From an uncultured Prevotellaceae bacterium (lineage in GTDB: Bacteria; Bacteroidota; Bacteroidia; Bacteroidales; Bacteroidaceae), in the NCBI GenBank assembly GCA_946617675.1, contig CAMOKH010000097.1:1-64000 (forward strand): 64,000 bases of DNA, written 5' to 3'. Of the stretch, positions 8,348 to 18,554 are shown one piece after another. Below the pieces are notes generated by a model, which saw nothing but the letters and a program-made list of their open reading frames with translations, was not told where the DNA came from and searched no databases. The first letter of the stretch is position 1. Every line of letters starts with the position of its first letter. A program made the position numbers and the translations under genes.

Positions 8348-9751
8348 TTATGATTCAGCGTTCTGCATGTCGTAGACCACCTGCATGAGACGCTTGCCCA
8401 GACGGTCGGCCTCGTCGATGGTCTGGGCCTCGCTATAGACGCGGATGATGGGCTCGGTGTTCGACTTGCGCAGGTGGACCCAGCTGTCGGGGAAGTCGAT
8501 CTTCACACCGTCGATGTCGTTCACCTGTGCCGTGGGATCCTCGGCGAACATCTCCTTCACCTTCACCAGTATGGCATCGACGTCGGTCTCAGGCGTCAGG
8601 TCGATGCGGTTCTTGGCTATCTGATAGTCGGGCAGCGTGCGGCGCAGTTCTGAGGCCGTGCAGCCCTTCTGGGCCAGCGACGAGAGGAACAGGACGATGC
8701 CCACGAGGGCATCGCGGCCGTAGTGGCTCTCGGGGTAGATGACGCCGCCGTTGCCTTCGCCGCCGATGACGGCGCCCACCTCCTTCATCTTCGTCGTGAC
8801 GTTCACCTCGCCGACGGCTGCTGCTGCATAGTGTCCATCGTAGCGCTCGGTGATGTCGCGCAGGGCGCGGGTAGAGGAGAGGTTGCTTACAGTGTAGAGT
8901 GTGGCGTGTGAAGTGTGGCGTGTTTTCGACAGCACGTAGTCGGCGACGGAGACGAGGGTGTACTCCTCGCCGAACATCGTTCCGTCTTCGCAGATGAAGG
9001 CGAGACGGTCGACATCAGGGTCGACGACGATGCCCAGGTCGAAGCCGCCCTGACGCATGCGCTCCATGATGCCCGTTAGGTTCTTCTCTAAGGGTTCGGG
9101 GTTGTGGGCGAACTGTCCGTTGCAGTCGCCGTTCAGAATCTCGTAGTCGACGCCGAGCGCCTCGAAGAGCTGTGGCAGGATGATGCCGCCGACGCTGTTG
9201 ATGGTGTCGGCACAGACACGGAACTTACGGCCGCTGATAGCTTCGGTGTCGGCCAGTTGCAGCTGCATCACGCTCTCAACGTGGCGGCGGTTCATGGTGT
9301 CGTCGTAGGTGACGCTTCCCAGCCGTTCCACGGGGGCGTAGTCGAAGTCTTCAGCCTCGGCCAGTCGCAGCACTTCCTGTCCGTCCTTCGCCGTGAGGAA
9401 CTCGCCCTCGCTGTTGAGCAGCTTCAGGGCGTTCCACTGTGTGGGGTTGTGCGATGCGGTGATGATGATGCCGCCGTCGGCCTCGTGCCAGCGCACGGCC
9501 AGCTCGGTTGTCGGCGTGGTGGCCAGTCCGATGTCGATGACGTCGTAGCCCATGCCAACGAGTGTGCCGCAGACGACGTCGCGCACCATCGGTCCCGAGA
9601 TGCGTCCGTCGCGTCCGACGACAATTTTCTTGCCGCCGATGAATGTGGCGAAAGCCGTTGTAAACTTAACGATGTCTAACGGGTTCAGTGTGTCGCCCGT
9701 GTGTCCGCCGATGGTACCGCGGATGCCGGATATTGATTTTATCAGGGTCAT
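8348..9751 (-). CDS. glmM: Phosphoglucosamine mutase family enzyme
   Basis: 467 residues. Alpha-D-phosphohexomutase signatures are all present: the phosphoserine loop TASHNP (Ser100), the metal loop DPDVDR, the sugar-recognition loop GEGNGG and the phosphate-binding RKSNTEP near the C-terminus. In Bacteroidales this length class is usually GlmM, which converts glucosamine-6-phosphate to glucosamine-1-phosphate for UDP-GlcNAc synthesis; phosphomannomutase activity cannot be excluded. It lies downstream of the DUF4827 lipoprotein gene (107-bp gap containing a heptamer array), probably on the same transcript. Confidence 0.9.
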   Translation of the reverse strand: MTLIKSISGIRGTIGGHTGDTLNPLDIVKFTTAFATFIGGKKIVVGRDGRISGPMVRDVVCGTLVGMGYDVIDIGLATTPTTELAVRWHEADGGIIITASHNPTQWNALKLLNSEGEFLTAKDGQEVLRLAEAEDFDYAPVERLGSVTYDDTMNRRHVESVMQLQLADTEAISGRKFRVCADTINSVGGIILPQLFEALGVDYEILNGDCNGQFAHNPEPLEKNLTGIMERMRQGGFDLGIVVDPDVDRLAFICEDGTMFGEEYTLVSVADYVLSKTRHTSHATLYTVSNLSSTRALRDITERYDGHYAAAAVGEVNVTTKMKEVGAVIGGEGNGGVIYPESHYGRDALVGIVLFLSSLAQKGCTASELRRTLPDYQIAKNRIDLTPETDVDAILVKVKEMFAEDPTAQVNDIDGVKIDFPDSWVHLRKSNTEPIIRVYSEAQTIDEADRLGKRLMQVVYDMQNAES

Positions 9752-9795
9752 GACTTTATTTTCGATTTACGTATTTTCGATTGACGATTTATTAC

Positions 9796-9862
9796 TCACT
9801 TTTCACTTTTCACTCATCACTTTTCACTTTTCACTCATCACTTTTCACTCATCACTCATCAT
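9796..9862. repeat. Heptamer array (TCACTTT/TCACTCA), nine units
   Basis: Nine consecutive 7-bp units, a mixture of TCACTTT and TCACTCA, occupy 9796-9858 and a partial unit follows. The array fills the gap between the DUF4827 gene and glmM, running to within a few bases of the DUF4827 stop (9859). It is the longest of several 7-bp-period arrays in the window. Confidence 0.85.
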
Positions 9863-10482
9863 CGTCCGCGCTGGAACGTGATGTCGTAGTAGAAGGGAAT
9901 GACGTTCGACTTGGCGTTCTGGGTGGTGCCCTGCGAGTGGGGCACGATGAGCTTCACGCGGGCCAGCTCGTCGTCGGGGTTGGCCAGACGTCCGATGTTG
10001 ACATACTGCAGTGGCACGAGCCAGCCCTCAGGGACGCTGGCACCATAGCTTTGCAGCATGATTCCGCTGGTAAAGGTGGCGCTGTAGGTGCTGCCCGTAC
10101 GGCTGACCCTCATGATGTCGGGGTCGTAGATGTAGTAGACGTGGTTGAAGAGCGTGGTCGTGTCCTGGATGCTCTTCTCGATAAACCGGCAGAGAATGTT
10201 GAGCGTCTCGCCGTCCTTGATCTTCTCGCCGCAGCCCTTCCGCACAATCTGCATGTAGACGCCGCTCTTGTCGAGGTAGACGAACTGCTTGTCGCCGACG
10301 GTCATGTCGCCTTGGTTGTGGAACTGGTCTTCGCGGATGATGACGAAGCTCGAGTCAGAGATAAACTTACTGATGTTGTCGCGCTCCTTATCCTTCAGCT
10401 CGCCGTAGGTCTCATAGTCGTTGCACGCCGCTGTCATGAGGATGGCGGCGAGCACGAAAAGTGTATAGATGGTCTTTCTCAT
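9859..10482 (-). CDS. DUF4827 lipoprotein (FKBP-like fold)
   Basis: 207 residues with a lipoprotein signal (MRKTIYTLFVLAAILMTAAC, lipid-accepting Cys at 20). The body (KDKERDNISKFI, ETLNILCRF, PEGWLVPLQYV, PFYYDITF near the end) matches the Bacteroidetes DUF4827 family as I remember it, which is related in fold to FKBP-type prolyl isomerases. It is often found beside glmM, as here. Its biochemical role is unknown. A TAATTTTG promoter box sits at 10508-10515 on the same strand. The stop codon region abuts a heptamer array. Confidence 0.75.
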   Translation of the reverse strand: MRKTIYTLFVLAAILMTAACNDYETYGELKDKERDNISKFISDSSFVIIREDQFHNQGDMTVGDKQFVYLDKSGVYMQIVRKGCGEKIKDGETLNILCRFIEKSIQDTTTLFNHVYYIYDPDIMRVSRTGSTYSATFTSGIMLQSYGASVPEGWLVPLQYVNIGRLANPDDELARVKLIVPHSQGTTQNAKSNVIPFYYDITFQRGR

Positions 10483-10507
10483 ATTCGCATTATTCCGTTT
10501 TCGGCTG

Positions 10508-10515
10508 CAAAATTA
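10508..10515 (-). promoter_or_regulatory. -7 box for the DUF4827-glmM unit
   Basis: Reads TAATTTTG on the minus strand, 26 bp upstream of the DUF4827 start; it matches TAnnTTTG. No convincing -33 element was seen. Confidence 0.5.
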
Positions 10516-10539
10516 CGAAAAAGAAGTGATAATAGAGAG

Positions 10540-10554
10540 GTGAAAAGTGAAAAG
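10540..10554. repeat. Short GTGAAAA heptamer pair
   Basis: GTGAAAAGTGAAAAG lies between the zinc ATPase stop (10559) and the DUF4827 promoter. It is two units of the same 7-bp motif seen in the longer arrays. Confidence 0.5.
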
Positions 10555-10558
10555 TTTC

Positions 10559-12538
<1,980 letters not shown>

Positions 12539-12567
12539 ATCCTTTGACTGTTTTCTGTTTGACGGTG

Positions 12568-12575
12568 CAAAGGTA
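12568..12575 (-). promoter_or_regulatory. -7 box for the zinc ATPase gene
   Basis: Reads TACCTTTG on the minus strand, 29 bp upstream of the chosen start. Confidence 0.55.
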
Positions 12576-12619
12576 CGGAAAGCTGCTTGCAACTCGGTTG
12601 CAAAGATGCTGTGGGGCGG

Positions 12620-13654
12620 TTATTTCAGCAGCGGCGCATAGGCCGTTATGGCCTTGCGAGCCACCTCGATGGCCTCATTGAGTGGGCAGTAGAGCCGTCC
12701 GCCGGAGGCGTTCAGGTGGCCGCCGCCGTTGAAGAACTCGGCCGCCATCTTGTTGCAGGGGAAGTCGTCGACCGAGCGCAGCGACACCCAGACGAGGTTC
12801 GGCTTGTCGGTGTCCTCGCGCAGCGAGATGCTCAGCCGGTGGCCTTTTATCTGCAGCGGCATGTTGACGAGCCCCTCGGCATCGCCCTTGACGAAGTGGA
12901 ACCGCTTGAGGTCCTCGCGGCGCAGGGCGTAGTAGGAGGCGTGGCTGCCCGGCACCACCACTAAGCGCTCGAGCATGACGAAGCCCATGAGCCGCAGTCG
13001 GTCTTCTGAGAAATTGTGGTAGACGTTGCGGTAGATGCGGTCCTTGTCGATGCCCTTGGTCAGCAGCTGCGAGATGATGTAGTAGATGTCGGGCGAGCTG
13101 GAGTTATAGGTGAAGCCGCCCGTGTCGGTCATCATGCCGCAGTAGATGGGCGTGGCGAAGTGCTTCTTCAGTCCGTCGAAGGCTCCGAGCTGCCAGACCA
13201 CCCGGAACACCATCTCTGAGGTCGACGACATCTCGGGCCGCGAGATGGTGAGCACGCAGGGCACCTCTGGGTTCAGGTGGTGGTCTATGAGCACGCGCTT
13301 GGCCTTCGCGCCGACCAGCGACTGCTGCATCTCGTCGACGCGTGCCGGCGAGTTGAAGTCGAGACAGAAGACGAGGTCGGCAATGCTCAGCAGCAGGTCG
13401 CACTGCTCGCGGTGCTTGTCGTAGCGTATGATCTTGTCGGTATTAGGTAGCCAGTGCAGGTAGTCGGGGTACTGGTCGGGCACGATGATGGTGGGCTCCT
13501 TGCCTACCGACTTCAGGTAATCGGCCCAGCCCAGGCTCGACCCGATGGCGTCGCCGTCGGCGCTCTGGTGGCAGGTGATAACGATGTTTTGGGCGTCGGC
13601 AATCAGCCCCTTCAGCTGTGTCAGCTGCTTCTCTGTAAGTATATCATTCAGCAT
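12620..13654 (-). CDS. nrnA: DHH/DHHA1 phosphoesterase, NrnA-like oligoribonuclease / pAp phosphatase
   Basis: 344 residues. N-terminal DHH domain with the metal motif QSADGDAIGSS (residues about 31-41), an LDFNS Asp near 100 and LIDHH near 142; C-terminal DHHA1 domain with the substrate loop FNGGGHLNASGG near 315. NrnA enzymes degrade the last few nucleotides of RNA and hydrolyse 3'-phosphoadenosine 5'-phosphate in the cytoplasm. The length fits the family. The -7 box (13663-13670) is about 10 bp from the start, so the leader is very short. It is divergent from the GH128-like gene. Confidence 0.9.
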   Translation of the reverse strand: MLNDILTEKQLTQLKGLIADAQNIVITCHQSADGDAIGSSLGWADYLKSVGKEPTIIVPDQYPDYLHWLPNTDKIIRYDKHREQCDLLLSIADLVFCLDFNSPARVDEMQQSLVGAKAKRVLIDHHLNPEVPCVLTISRPEMSSTSEMVFRVVWQLGAFDGLKKHFATPIYCGMMTDTGGFTYNSSSPDIYYIISQLLTKGIDKDRIYRNVYHNFSEDRLRLMGFVMLERLVVVPGSHASYYALRREDLKRFHFVKGDAEGLVNMPLQIKGHRLSISLREDTDKPNLVWVSLRSVDDFPCNKMAAEFFNGGGHLNASGGRLYCPLNEAIEVARKAITAYAPLLK

Positions 13655-13662
13655 AGCGGGTG

Positions 13663-13670
13663 CAAAGGTA
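13663..13670 (-). promoter_or_regulatory. -7 box for nrnA
   Basis: Reads TACCTTTG on the minus strand, 8 bp before the nrnA ATG, implying an almost leaderless mRNA. Confidence 0.55.
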
Positions 13671-13713
13671 CAAAAAAAAGAGGAAAAGAATTCTTTAATC
13701 CAAATATTTTTCG

Positions 13714-13721
13714 TACCTTTG
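13714..13721 (+). promoter_or_regulatory. -7 box for the GH128-like gene
   Basis: TACCTTTG, 16 bp before the ATG at 13738 and back to back with the nrnA promoter. Confidence 0.55.
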
Positions 13722-13737
13722 CCCCTGACTAAAACTA

Positions 13738-16700
13738 ATGTATATGAAACAATCGTTCACTACTAACATCAAGTCGCTGGCCGTCGCTTTACTCTTGGCC
13801 GTAAGCATCGGTGCAATGGGGGCCAATACCAAGCAGCCCGTATCACAAGTAACCTCCACTGTCGACATCATCACCAACGTTGATTATACTGTCACAGGAG
13901 ATACCCCTTTTGGCTCGTCTGGCGTAGTCAACCTCGTCAATACCGAGCATGCCGTCGTCATCCTCACCAAAGTGAAACCCTCGGCAGGTATCAGACTGCT
14001 GGCAGACCATGTGAAGATAAACGGGTTAAAGGCTGAAGATGGCAAGAACTGCCAAGTGAAGATGTATGGGCAAGGGTGTATCATCCTGCCTTATGGCGAC
14101 AGCTGCAAACCGCTGACCGTCTATTCCGAGCAGAACTTTGGAGGTGAGGCAGTCGACAATTTCGGATTAGGTAATACTAACGGCTTCATGAACACTTTGA
14201 CAACAGCGCAGTTGAATAATCGCATCCGCAGCTTTAAACTGAAGCGCGGCTATATGGTCACTTTCTCGTTGCTTGCCAATGGCCGTGGCTATAGTCGTTG
14301 CTTCATTGCTGCGGACAGTGACTTGGAGTTTTCAACCCTGCCTACGATTCTTGACCGCAGTATTTCGTCGTATCGTATTTTTAAGTGGTACGATGCAAGT
14401 AAAAAGGGACTGGCCGATGCCTCCGACAACAAGGCAGCTTGCGATGCATTGAATGTCACTACCACTTATGAATGGTGGAGGGGTAGGGCTGATGGTTTGG
14501 CTCCTGACGTTGAAAGCGTACCCCACCATTATAAAGAGAGTTGGCCTACGCCAAGCATGTGTGGGCAATCTACCACTTCGCCCCATTTGAAAACTAATAA
14601 TGAGCCGGGAAATAATAGTGACGAAGAGCCTTGTGATGTCAATACCATCCTGAATAACTGGGAAAATCTCATGGCCACGGGTATGCGTCTCTGCTCACCT
14701 TCGTCTCATGATGGTTCCTTAGATCACTTGCGTCAATTCCTGAAGGCTGTTGATGAGCGTGGCTGGCGATGTGACATCATTGATCTCCATTGTTATTGGA
14801 AAGAGTGGAACCTGAAAAATATGGTAAAAGGTTGGCATGATGATTATAGGAACCGCCCTGTCTGGATTTCTGAATGGGTGTGGGGCTCTCGTTGGAATGA
14901 AGGAGGAACGGGAATCTTTGCTGAATCTAAAAACTGGGATAATCCTACGCAAAGCGACTGGAATAAAAACAAGGAAGTGGTTCAGAGCGTATGCGATGTT
15001 TGGAATAGTGCCGACTACGACTACATTGAGCGCTATTACTATTGGAATTCTGAGGCTAATTGCTCAAAGGTATATTTGGCGAACGGCAATCTGACACCTG
15101 CAGGAGAGTATTATGCATCAATGAATCCGGGACTGGCATATAAAGGAAGTGAATATGTTCCCGCTATTCCAGGCCAAGGTGGCCCTAGTCCTTTAAATAT
15201 TACGACAGATGGCACCACTGCCACTTTAAAATGGTTTGAACCTAATGGTGAGCAGAATGCCAGCATGACCATAGAGCGCCGCAGCTCGACGAGTGAAGAC
15301 TGGACGGTTTTGGCTAAGATAGAGTTGCAGGAAGTAGGAGCCAGCTATACTTATACCGACGAAACCTATAGTAGCGGATGTATGTATCGCATTCATTCGA
15401 TTGATGCCAATGGCGTTGACCACTATTCTTCTGTAGGATGTAGCAGGCACCTTAGTCCTGGAGAGGCTGTCGTTGTTGATGGAGTTACCTGTTATCTGGG
15501 TGGCAACGTCATATATAATGGTAAGTTCCGCTACGGTATGAAGGGTTGGACTTCTGGAACTTCGGCTGCATTGAATACGGATTATTTTGATCTGATAAAT
15601 GCTAAAATTGATAATACAACAGAAAACGCCATAAAGGCCAAAAAGCATGAAGGTAATGGAGGGCAAGGGTGTCTTGCTACCTATTGGAGTGTCGATACGA
15701 ACAGTGATTATCTGTTCTCGGTCTATTCTAACCTTGTTCCTGGAGGTTGGCAGAAGGCAAGCCTGTCCACAGATGGTACTACAGAGTCAAATACAGTCTT
15801 CGTTTTGACGCCTAACGGTTCATGGACTCAGGACGTTTGTACCTTTAATAGCGGCAACCATCCATTTTTCAATGTGCGCTATCGTTGGTTGGAGAGTAGG
15901 GTAGAACTGACAAATTTCTACCTCGGTAAACTGTTCGACACACAGGAAGAGGCTGTGGCCGATGGTGTTGCGAAGGGACTGGCCGAGTGGAAGGCCATCG
16001 TTCGCCCCTATTTCCAGCAGCAGAGTTTCACCCTGCCATTTGGACATACGAAAGCCAGCCTGCTCGACCGCTACGAGCAACTCATTGGTGAAGCCGCCTC
16101 GTACGAGGAGCAGCAACAGCTTATTAATGCCTTGGACGAACTGCTGAAGTCGGAATTCGAGATTGTCAGTTATAATAATGTGATGACTGGTGCCTCAGAT
16201 CTCTATAGCACAGTCAATCGTGCCAAGTACACTTGTGACGAGTCTGATGTTGACGAACTGAGGGGAGTCGTCGAGACAAATAAAGGAGCGGTATCCGTTG
16301 TCGATATGCAGACCGCAGCCACTGCTGTACGCACTGCTGCATTCAGCTTCCTCGGCTCCATTATCCTTGTCAAAGACCAGACACTCGACCTTACTGACTT
16401 TATCGTCAACCCCGGATTTGATTACAAGGAGAATGGCTGGGCAATTTCAAAGACTACGGGTGACAACATCTATAACTACTCTGCTGCTGAATTCTATCAG
16501 GCTGACTATGACATTAGTCAGACGCTCAGCGGACTGCCCGCAGAGGGCATTTTCAAACTGCGCGTGCAGGCTTTCCAGCGCCCAGGCTGGCCAGAACCCG
16601 TTTGGGATGCATATGGCAATTCTACCGATAAAACAAAGAACGTCACCACCCAGATGTATATCAATGATGTAACGCAGAAGGTGAAGAATGTCATGTCGGA

Positions 16701-17130
16701 AACTTCGACCACCATTACCACAAATACATCGAAAGTCGGTGGCAGCTATTACGTCCCGAATGGTATGGAGGGTGCGCGGTTGTTCTTTGATGCCAAGTTT
16801 GATGGCTCCGCTAACTACTATGAGAACGAGGTGCAGGCCAGTGTCGGCGACGACGGTCTGTTGAAGTTCGGTATCTGTAATTCCTCGCACGTTGGTGGCG
16901 ACTGGACCATCTTCGACAACTTCCGCCTCATCTACCTCGGCTTGCCCCCCGTGCCTAACGACCTGACAAACGACCGTAAGGTCGATGTCAACGACGTACG
17001 CGCCCTTGTCAGCCATCTGTTGGGCAACACGCCTAAGAACTTCAACATCGATGCCGCCGACATCAACGCCGACGGCAACATCGACATCAGCGACGTGACT
17101 GCTCTCGTCAGCATCATTCTGGGGCAGTGA
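13738..17130 (+). CDS. Large secreted GH128-like glycosidase with dockerin
   Basis: 1130 residues (ATG at 13744 equally likely); signal peptide to about residue 30. A beta-rich N-terminal part (30-220) is followed by a glycosyl hydrolase catalytic-core barrel with likely catalytic Glu residues in NNEPG (about 287) and VWISEW (about 376), as in the Glyco_hydro_cc/GH128 group of beta-1,3-glucanases. Then come an FN3-like domain (about 485-570), a CBM-like jelly roll, a helical spacer (about 740-880), another jelly-roll module (about 885-1065) and two dockerin loops (TNDRKVDVNDV, INADGNIDISDV) at 1071-1130. The protein at 49321-51678 is a shorter paralog. The dockerin suggests attachment to a cohesin-bearing partner. 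Exact glycan specificity is unknown. Confidence 0.75.
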   Translation: MYMKQSFTTNIKSLAVALLLAVSIGAMGANTKQPVSQVTSTVDIITNVDYTVTGDTPFGSSGVVNLVNTEHAVVILTKVKPSAGIRLLADHVKINGLKAEDGKNCQVKMYGQGCIILPYGDSCKPLTVYSEQNFGGEAVDNFGLGNTNGFMNTLTTAQLNNRIRSFKLKRGYMVTFSLLANGRGYSRCFIAADSDLEFSTLPTILDRSISSYRIFKWYDASKKGLADASDNKAACDALNVTTTYEWWRGRADGLAPDVESVPHHYKESWPTPSMCGQSTTSPHLKTNNEPGNNSDEEPCDVNTILNNWENLMATGMRLCSPSSHDGSLDHLRQFLKAVDERGWRCDIIDLHCYWKEWNLKNMVKGWHDDYRNRPVWISEWVWGSRWNEGGTGIFAESKNWDNPTQSDWNKNKEVVQSVCDVWNSADYDYIERYYYWNSEANCSKVYLANGNLTPAGEYYASMNPGLAYKGSEYVPAIPGQGGPSPLNITTDGTTATLKWFEPNGEQNASMTIERRSSTSEDWTVLAKIELQEVGASYTYTDETYSSGCMYRIHSIDANGVDHYSSVGCSRHLSPGEAVVVDGVTCYLGGNVIYNGKFRYGMKGWTSGTSAALNTDYFDLINAKIDNTTENAIKAKKHEGNGGQGCLATYWSVDTNSDYLFSVYSNLVPGGWQKASLSTDGTTESNTVFVLTPNGSWTQDVCTFNSGNHPFFNVRYRWLESRVELTNFYLGKLFDTQEEAVADGVAKGLAEWKAIVRPYFQQQSFTLPFGHTKASLLDRYEQLIGEAASYEEQQQLINALDELLKSEFEIVSYNNVMTGASDLYSTVNRAKYTCDESDVDELRGVVETNKGAVSVVDMQTAATAVRTAAFSFLGSIILVKDQTLDLTDFIVNPGFDYKENGWAISKTTGDNIYNYSAAEFYQADYDISQTLSGLPAEGIFKLRVQAFQRPGWPEPVWDAYGNSTDKTKNVTTQMYINDVTQKVKNVMSETSTTITTNTSKVGGSYYVPNGMEGARLFFDAKFDGSANYYENEVQASVGDDGLLKFGICNSSHVGGDWTIFDNFRLIYLGLPPVPNDLTNDRKVDVNDVRALVSHLLGNTPKNFNIDAADINADGNIDISDVTALVSIILGQ

Positions 17131-17151
17131 GTTAAGAAAACGACTGAAAAG

Positions 17152-17183
17152 TTTGGAAGTGAGGAATAAAAAGTGTATCTTTG
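17152..17183 (+). promoter_or_regulatory. Promoter for the Rpn-type nuclease gene
   Basis: TTTG at 17152-17155 and TATCTTTG at 17176-17183, spaced 20 bp; the ATG follows at 17211. Confidence 0.6.
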
Positions 17184-17210
17184 TGGCGTAATAAGTTGTA
17201 ACGTATAGCC

Positions 17211-18230
17211 ATGTCAAAAAAGAAACGTACATTTATCAGCTTCGACTGGGCGCTGAAGCACCTGCTCCGCGAGAAGGCGAACTACGACGTCCTGGAGGGT
17301 TTCGTCAGTACTGTGCTGGGCTCCGATATCAAGATTCACCGGCTCTTGGAGAGCGAGGGGAATAAGAATGGCGAGGAGGTGAAGACCAACCGTGTCGACC
17401 TGCTGGCCGAGGATGCCAAGGGTGACCTGTTGCTCATTGAGGTTCAAGGCGAGCCTGAGTTCGCCTACTTCCAGCGTATGCTTTTCGGCGCCTCGAAGTT
17501 GGTTACAGAGTATATCGAGAGTGGTGAGAACTATGAGCACGTTAAGCGTGTCTACAGTATCAACATAGTCTACTTCGACCTGGGGCAGGGGCAGGACTGC
17601 GTTTACGTTGGCAAGACCGAGTTCCGTGGCCTGAATAAAGGCGACCTTTTGCGCCTCACGCCGTTCCAGCAGCAGACGTTCCAGGCCGACGAGGTGTCAG
17701 ACCTCTATCCGCGTTACGTCATTCTGAAGGTGAACGACTTCAACCGCTGGTCGAAGGTACCACTTGACCAGTGGCTCTACTTCCTGGCCAACACCGACAT
17801 CCCTGAGGATGCCGATGCCCCCGGCCTGCGTGAGGCCCGTGAGAAGCTCGACCTGATGCGTATAGGCCGTGACGACCGCATCGTCTACGACCGCTACCTT
17901 ATGGACCGTGCCATCATGCGCAACACCATGAAGACCGCCCGCGGCGAGGGTTATCTCGACGGTGTGGACCAAGGCATGAAGGACGGACTGGAGAAAGGTC
18001 TTGCAGAAGGTCGCGTTAAAGGTCGTGCTGAAGGTCGCGTTAAAGGTCGTGCAGAAGGTCGTGCAGAAGGTCGTGCAGAAGGTCTTGCTGAAGGCCGCGC
18101 TGAAGGTCGTGCTGAAGGAAAGTCGGAAGGAATGAGGGAGGTTGCCCTGATGATGAAGGGCGACCACGTGCCGGCAGAGCGGATTAGTCTCTATACAGGG
18201 CTATCCCTCGACGAGATTGACAAGTTATAA
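17211..18230 (+). CDS. Rpn family PD-(D/E)XK nuclease / putative transposase with AEGR repeat region
   Basis: 339 residues. The N-terminal part (FDWALKHLLREKANYDVLEGFV) and the nuclease core, with Asp in NRVDLLAED and Glu/Gln in LLIEVQ (residues about 62-82), match the PD-(D/E)XK family that includes Rpn recombination-promoting nucleases. After DDRIVYDRYLMDRAIMRN the protein has about ten four-residue repeats (AEGR/VKGR) encoded by a 12-bp minisatellite. It ends in a short helical domain (PAERISLYTGLSLDEIDKL) that is common at the end of this family. Rpn proteins bind DNA and promote RecA-independent recombination, and some act in phage defence. The gene has its own promoter and no partner gene. 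Confidence 0.85.
   Translation: MSKKKRTFISFDWALKHLLREKANYDVLEGFVSTVLGSDIKIHRLLESEGNKNGEEVKTNRVDLLAEDAKGDLLLIEVQGEPEFAYFQRMLFGASKLVTEYIESGENYEHVKRVYSINIVYFDLGQGQDCVYVGKTEFRGLNKGDLLRLTPFQQQTFQADEVSDLYPRYVILKVNDFNRWSKVPLDQWLYFLANTDIPEDADAPGLREAREKLDLMRIGRDDRIVYDRYLMDRAIMRNTMKTARGEGYLDGVDQGMKDGLEKGLAEGRVKGRAEGRVKGRAEGRAEGRAEGLAEGRAEGRAEGKSEGMREVALMMKGDHVPAERISLYTGLSLDEIDKL
17997..18128 (+). repeat. 12-bp coding minisatellite in the Rpn gene
   Basis: Ten clear units (GGTCGTGCAGAA and close variants such as GGTCGCGTTAAA) from 17997 to 18116 plus one degenerate unit. Each encodes four residues, so changes in copy number stay in frame and alter the length of a charged linker. Confidence 0.9.
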
Positions 18231-18357
18231 AACTCTCTCTTGTTGCTCCAACTCCATCGCGTGCTCACTTGGCAGCTCCTTGTAGATGGTATTCTCTCAT
18301 TTCTGAGCAACGACTTCCGACTGCTCATGGTTTCAGGTGTTGTAGCCAGGCTTGCCG

Positions 18358-18416
18358 CTACCCGGCGGGTTGAGACCATCTACCCGGCGGGTAGAGGCGC
18401 TCTACCTGCCGGGTAG
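18358..18416. repeat. Three evenly spaced 15-bp palindromes
   Basis: CTACCCGGCGGGTTG at 18358, CTACCCGGCGGGTAG at 18380 and CTACCTGCCGGGTAG at 18402 begin 22 bp apart. Each arm pair can form its own hairpin or bind a dimeric protein. The stretch lies between two convergent gene ends. In the same gap, 18231-18357 has no gene; on the minus strand 18230-18303 reads ENTIYKELPSEHAMELEQQE before a stop, possibly the tail of a lost gene. Confidence 0.6.
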
Positions 18417-18428
18417 CTCAAGGCGGAG

Positions 18429-18549
18429 TTTCCCTCAAACCCTCAGTTCCCTCAGCCTGCGGGAAACTGTCAGAATGGCGTGAAAGTCCCATTCCACCGT
18501 GTTTCCCTCAGTTCCCTCAAGGGTGAGGGAAGTGAGGGTTTGAGGGAAA
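18429..18549. repeat. Long inverted repeat of CCCTCA blocks at a convergent junction
   Basis: Arms 18429-18454 and 18524-18549 (TTTCCCTCAAACCCTCAG... against its complement) match over 26 bp with one mismatch. A third half-copy (GTTTCCCTCAGTTCCCTCA) lies inside the 69-nt loop. The right arm ends 5 bp before the stop codon of the nucleotidyltransferase gene. A role as a bidirectional terminator is likely from position, though there is no T-run. Confidence 0.7.
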
Positions 18550-18554
18550 AGAAG

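Noticed and set aside
8126..8353. 75-residue open frame overlapping the small peptide and the copy A palindrome
   Set aside because: Reads through the terminator-like palindrome into the glmM stop; composition is not protein-like.
17997..18128. CRISPR-like array
   Set aside because: The repeats are directly abutting 12-mers inside a coding frame without spacers, so this is a minisatellite.
18358..18416. Three spaced palindromes as a short CRISPR
   Set aside because: Repeat length 15, spacing 7, no cas genes; better described as hairpins or binding sites.
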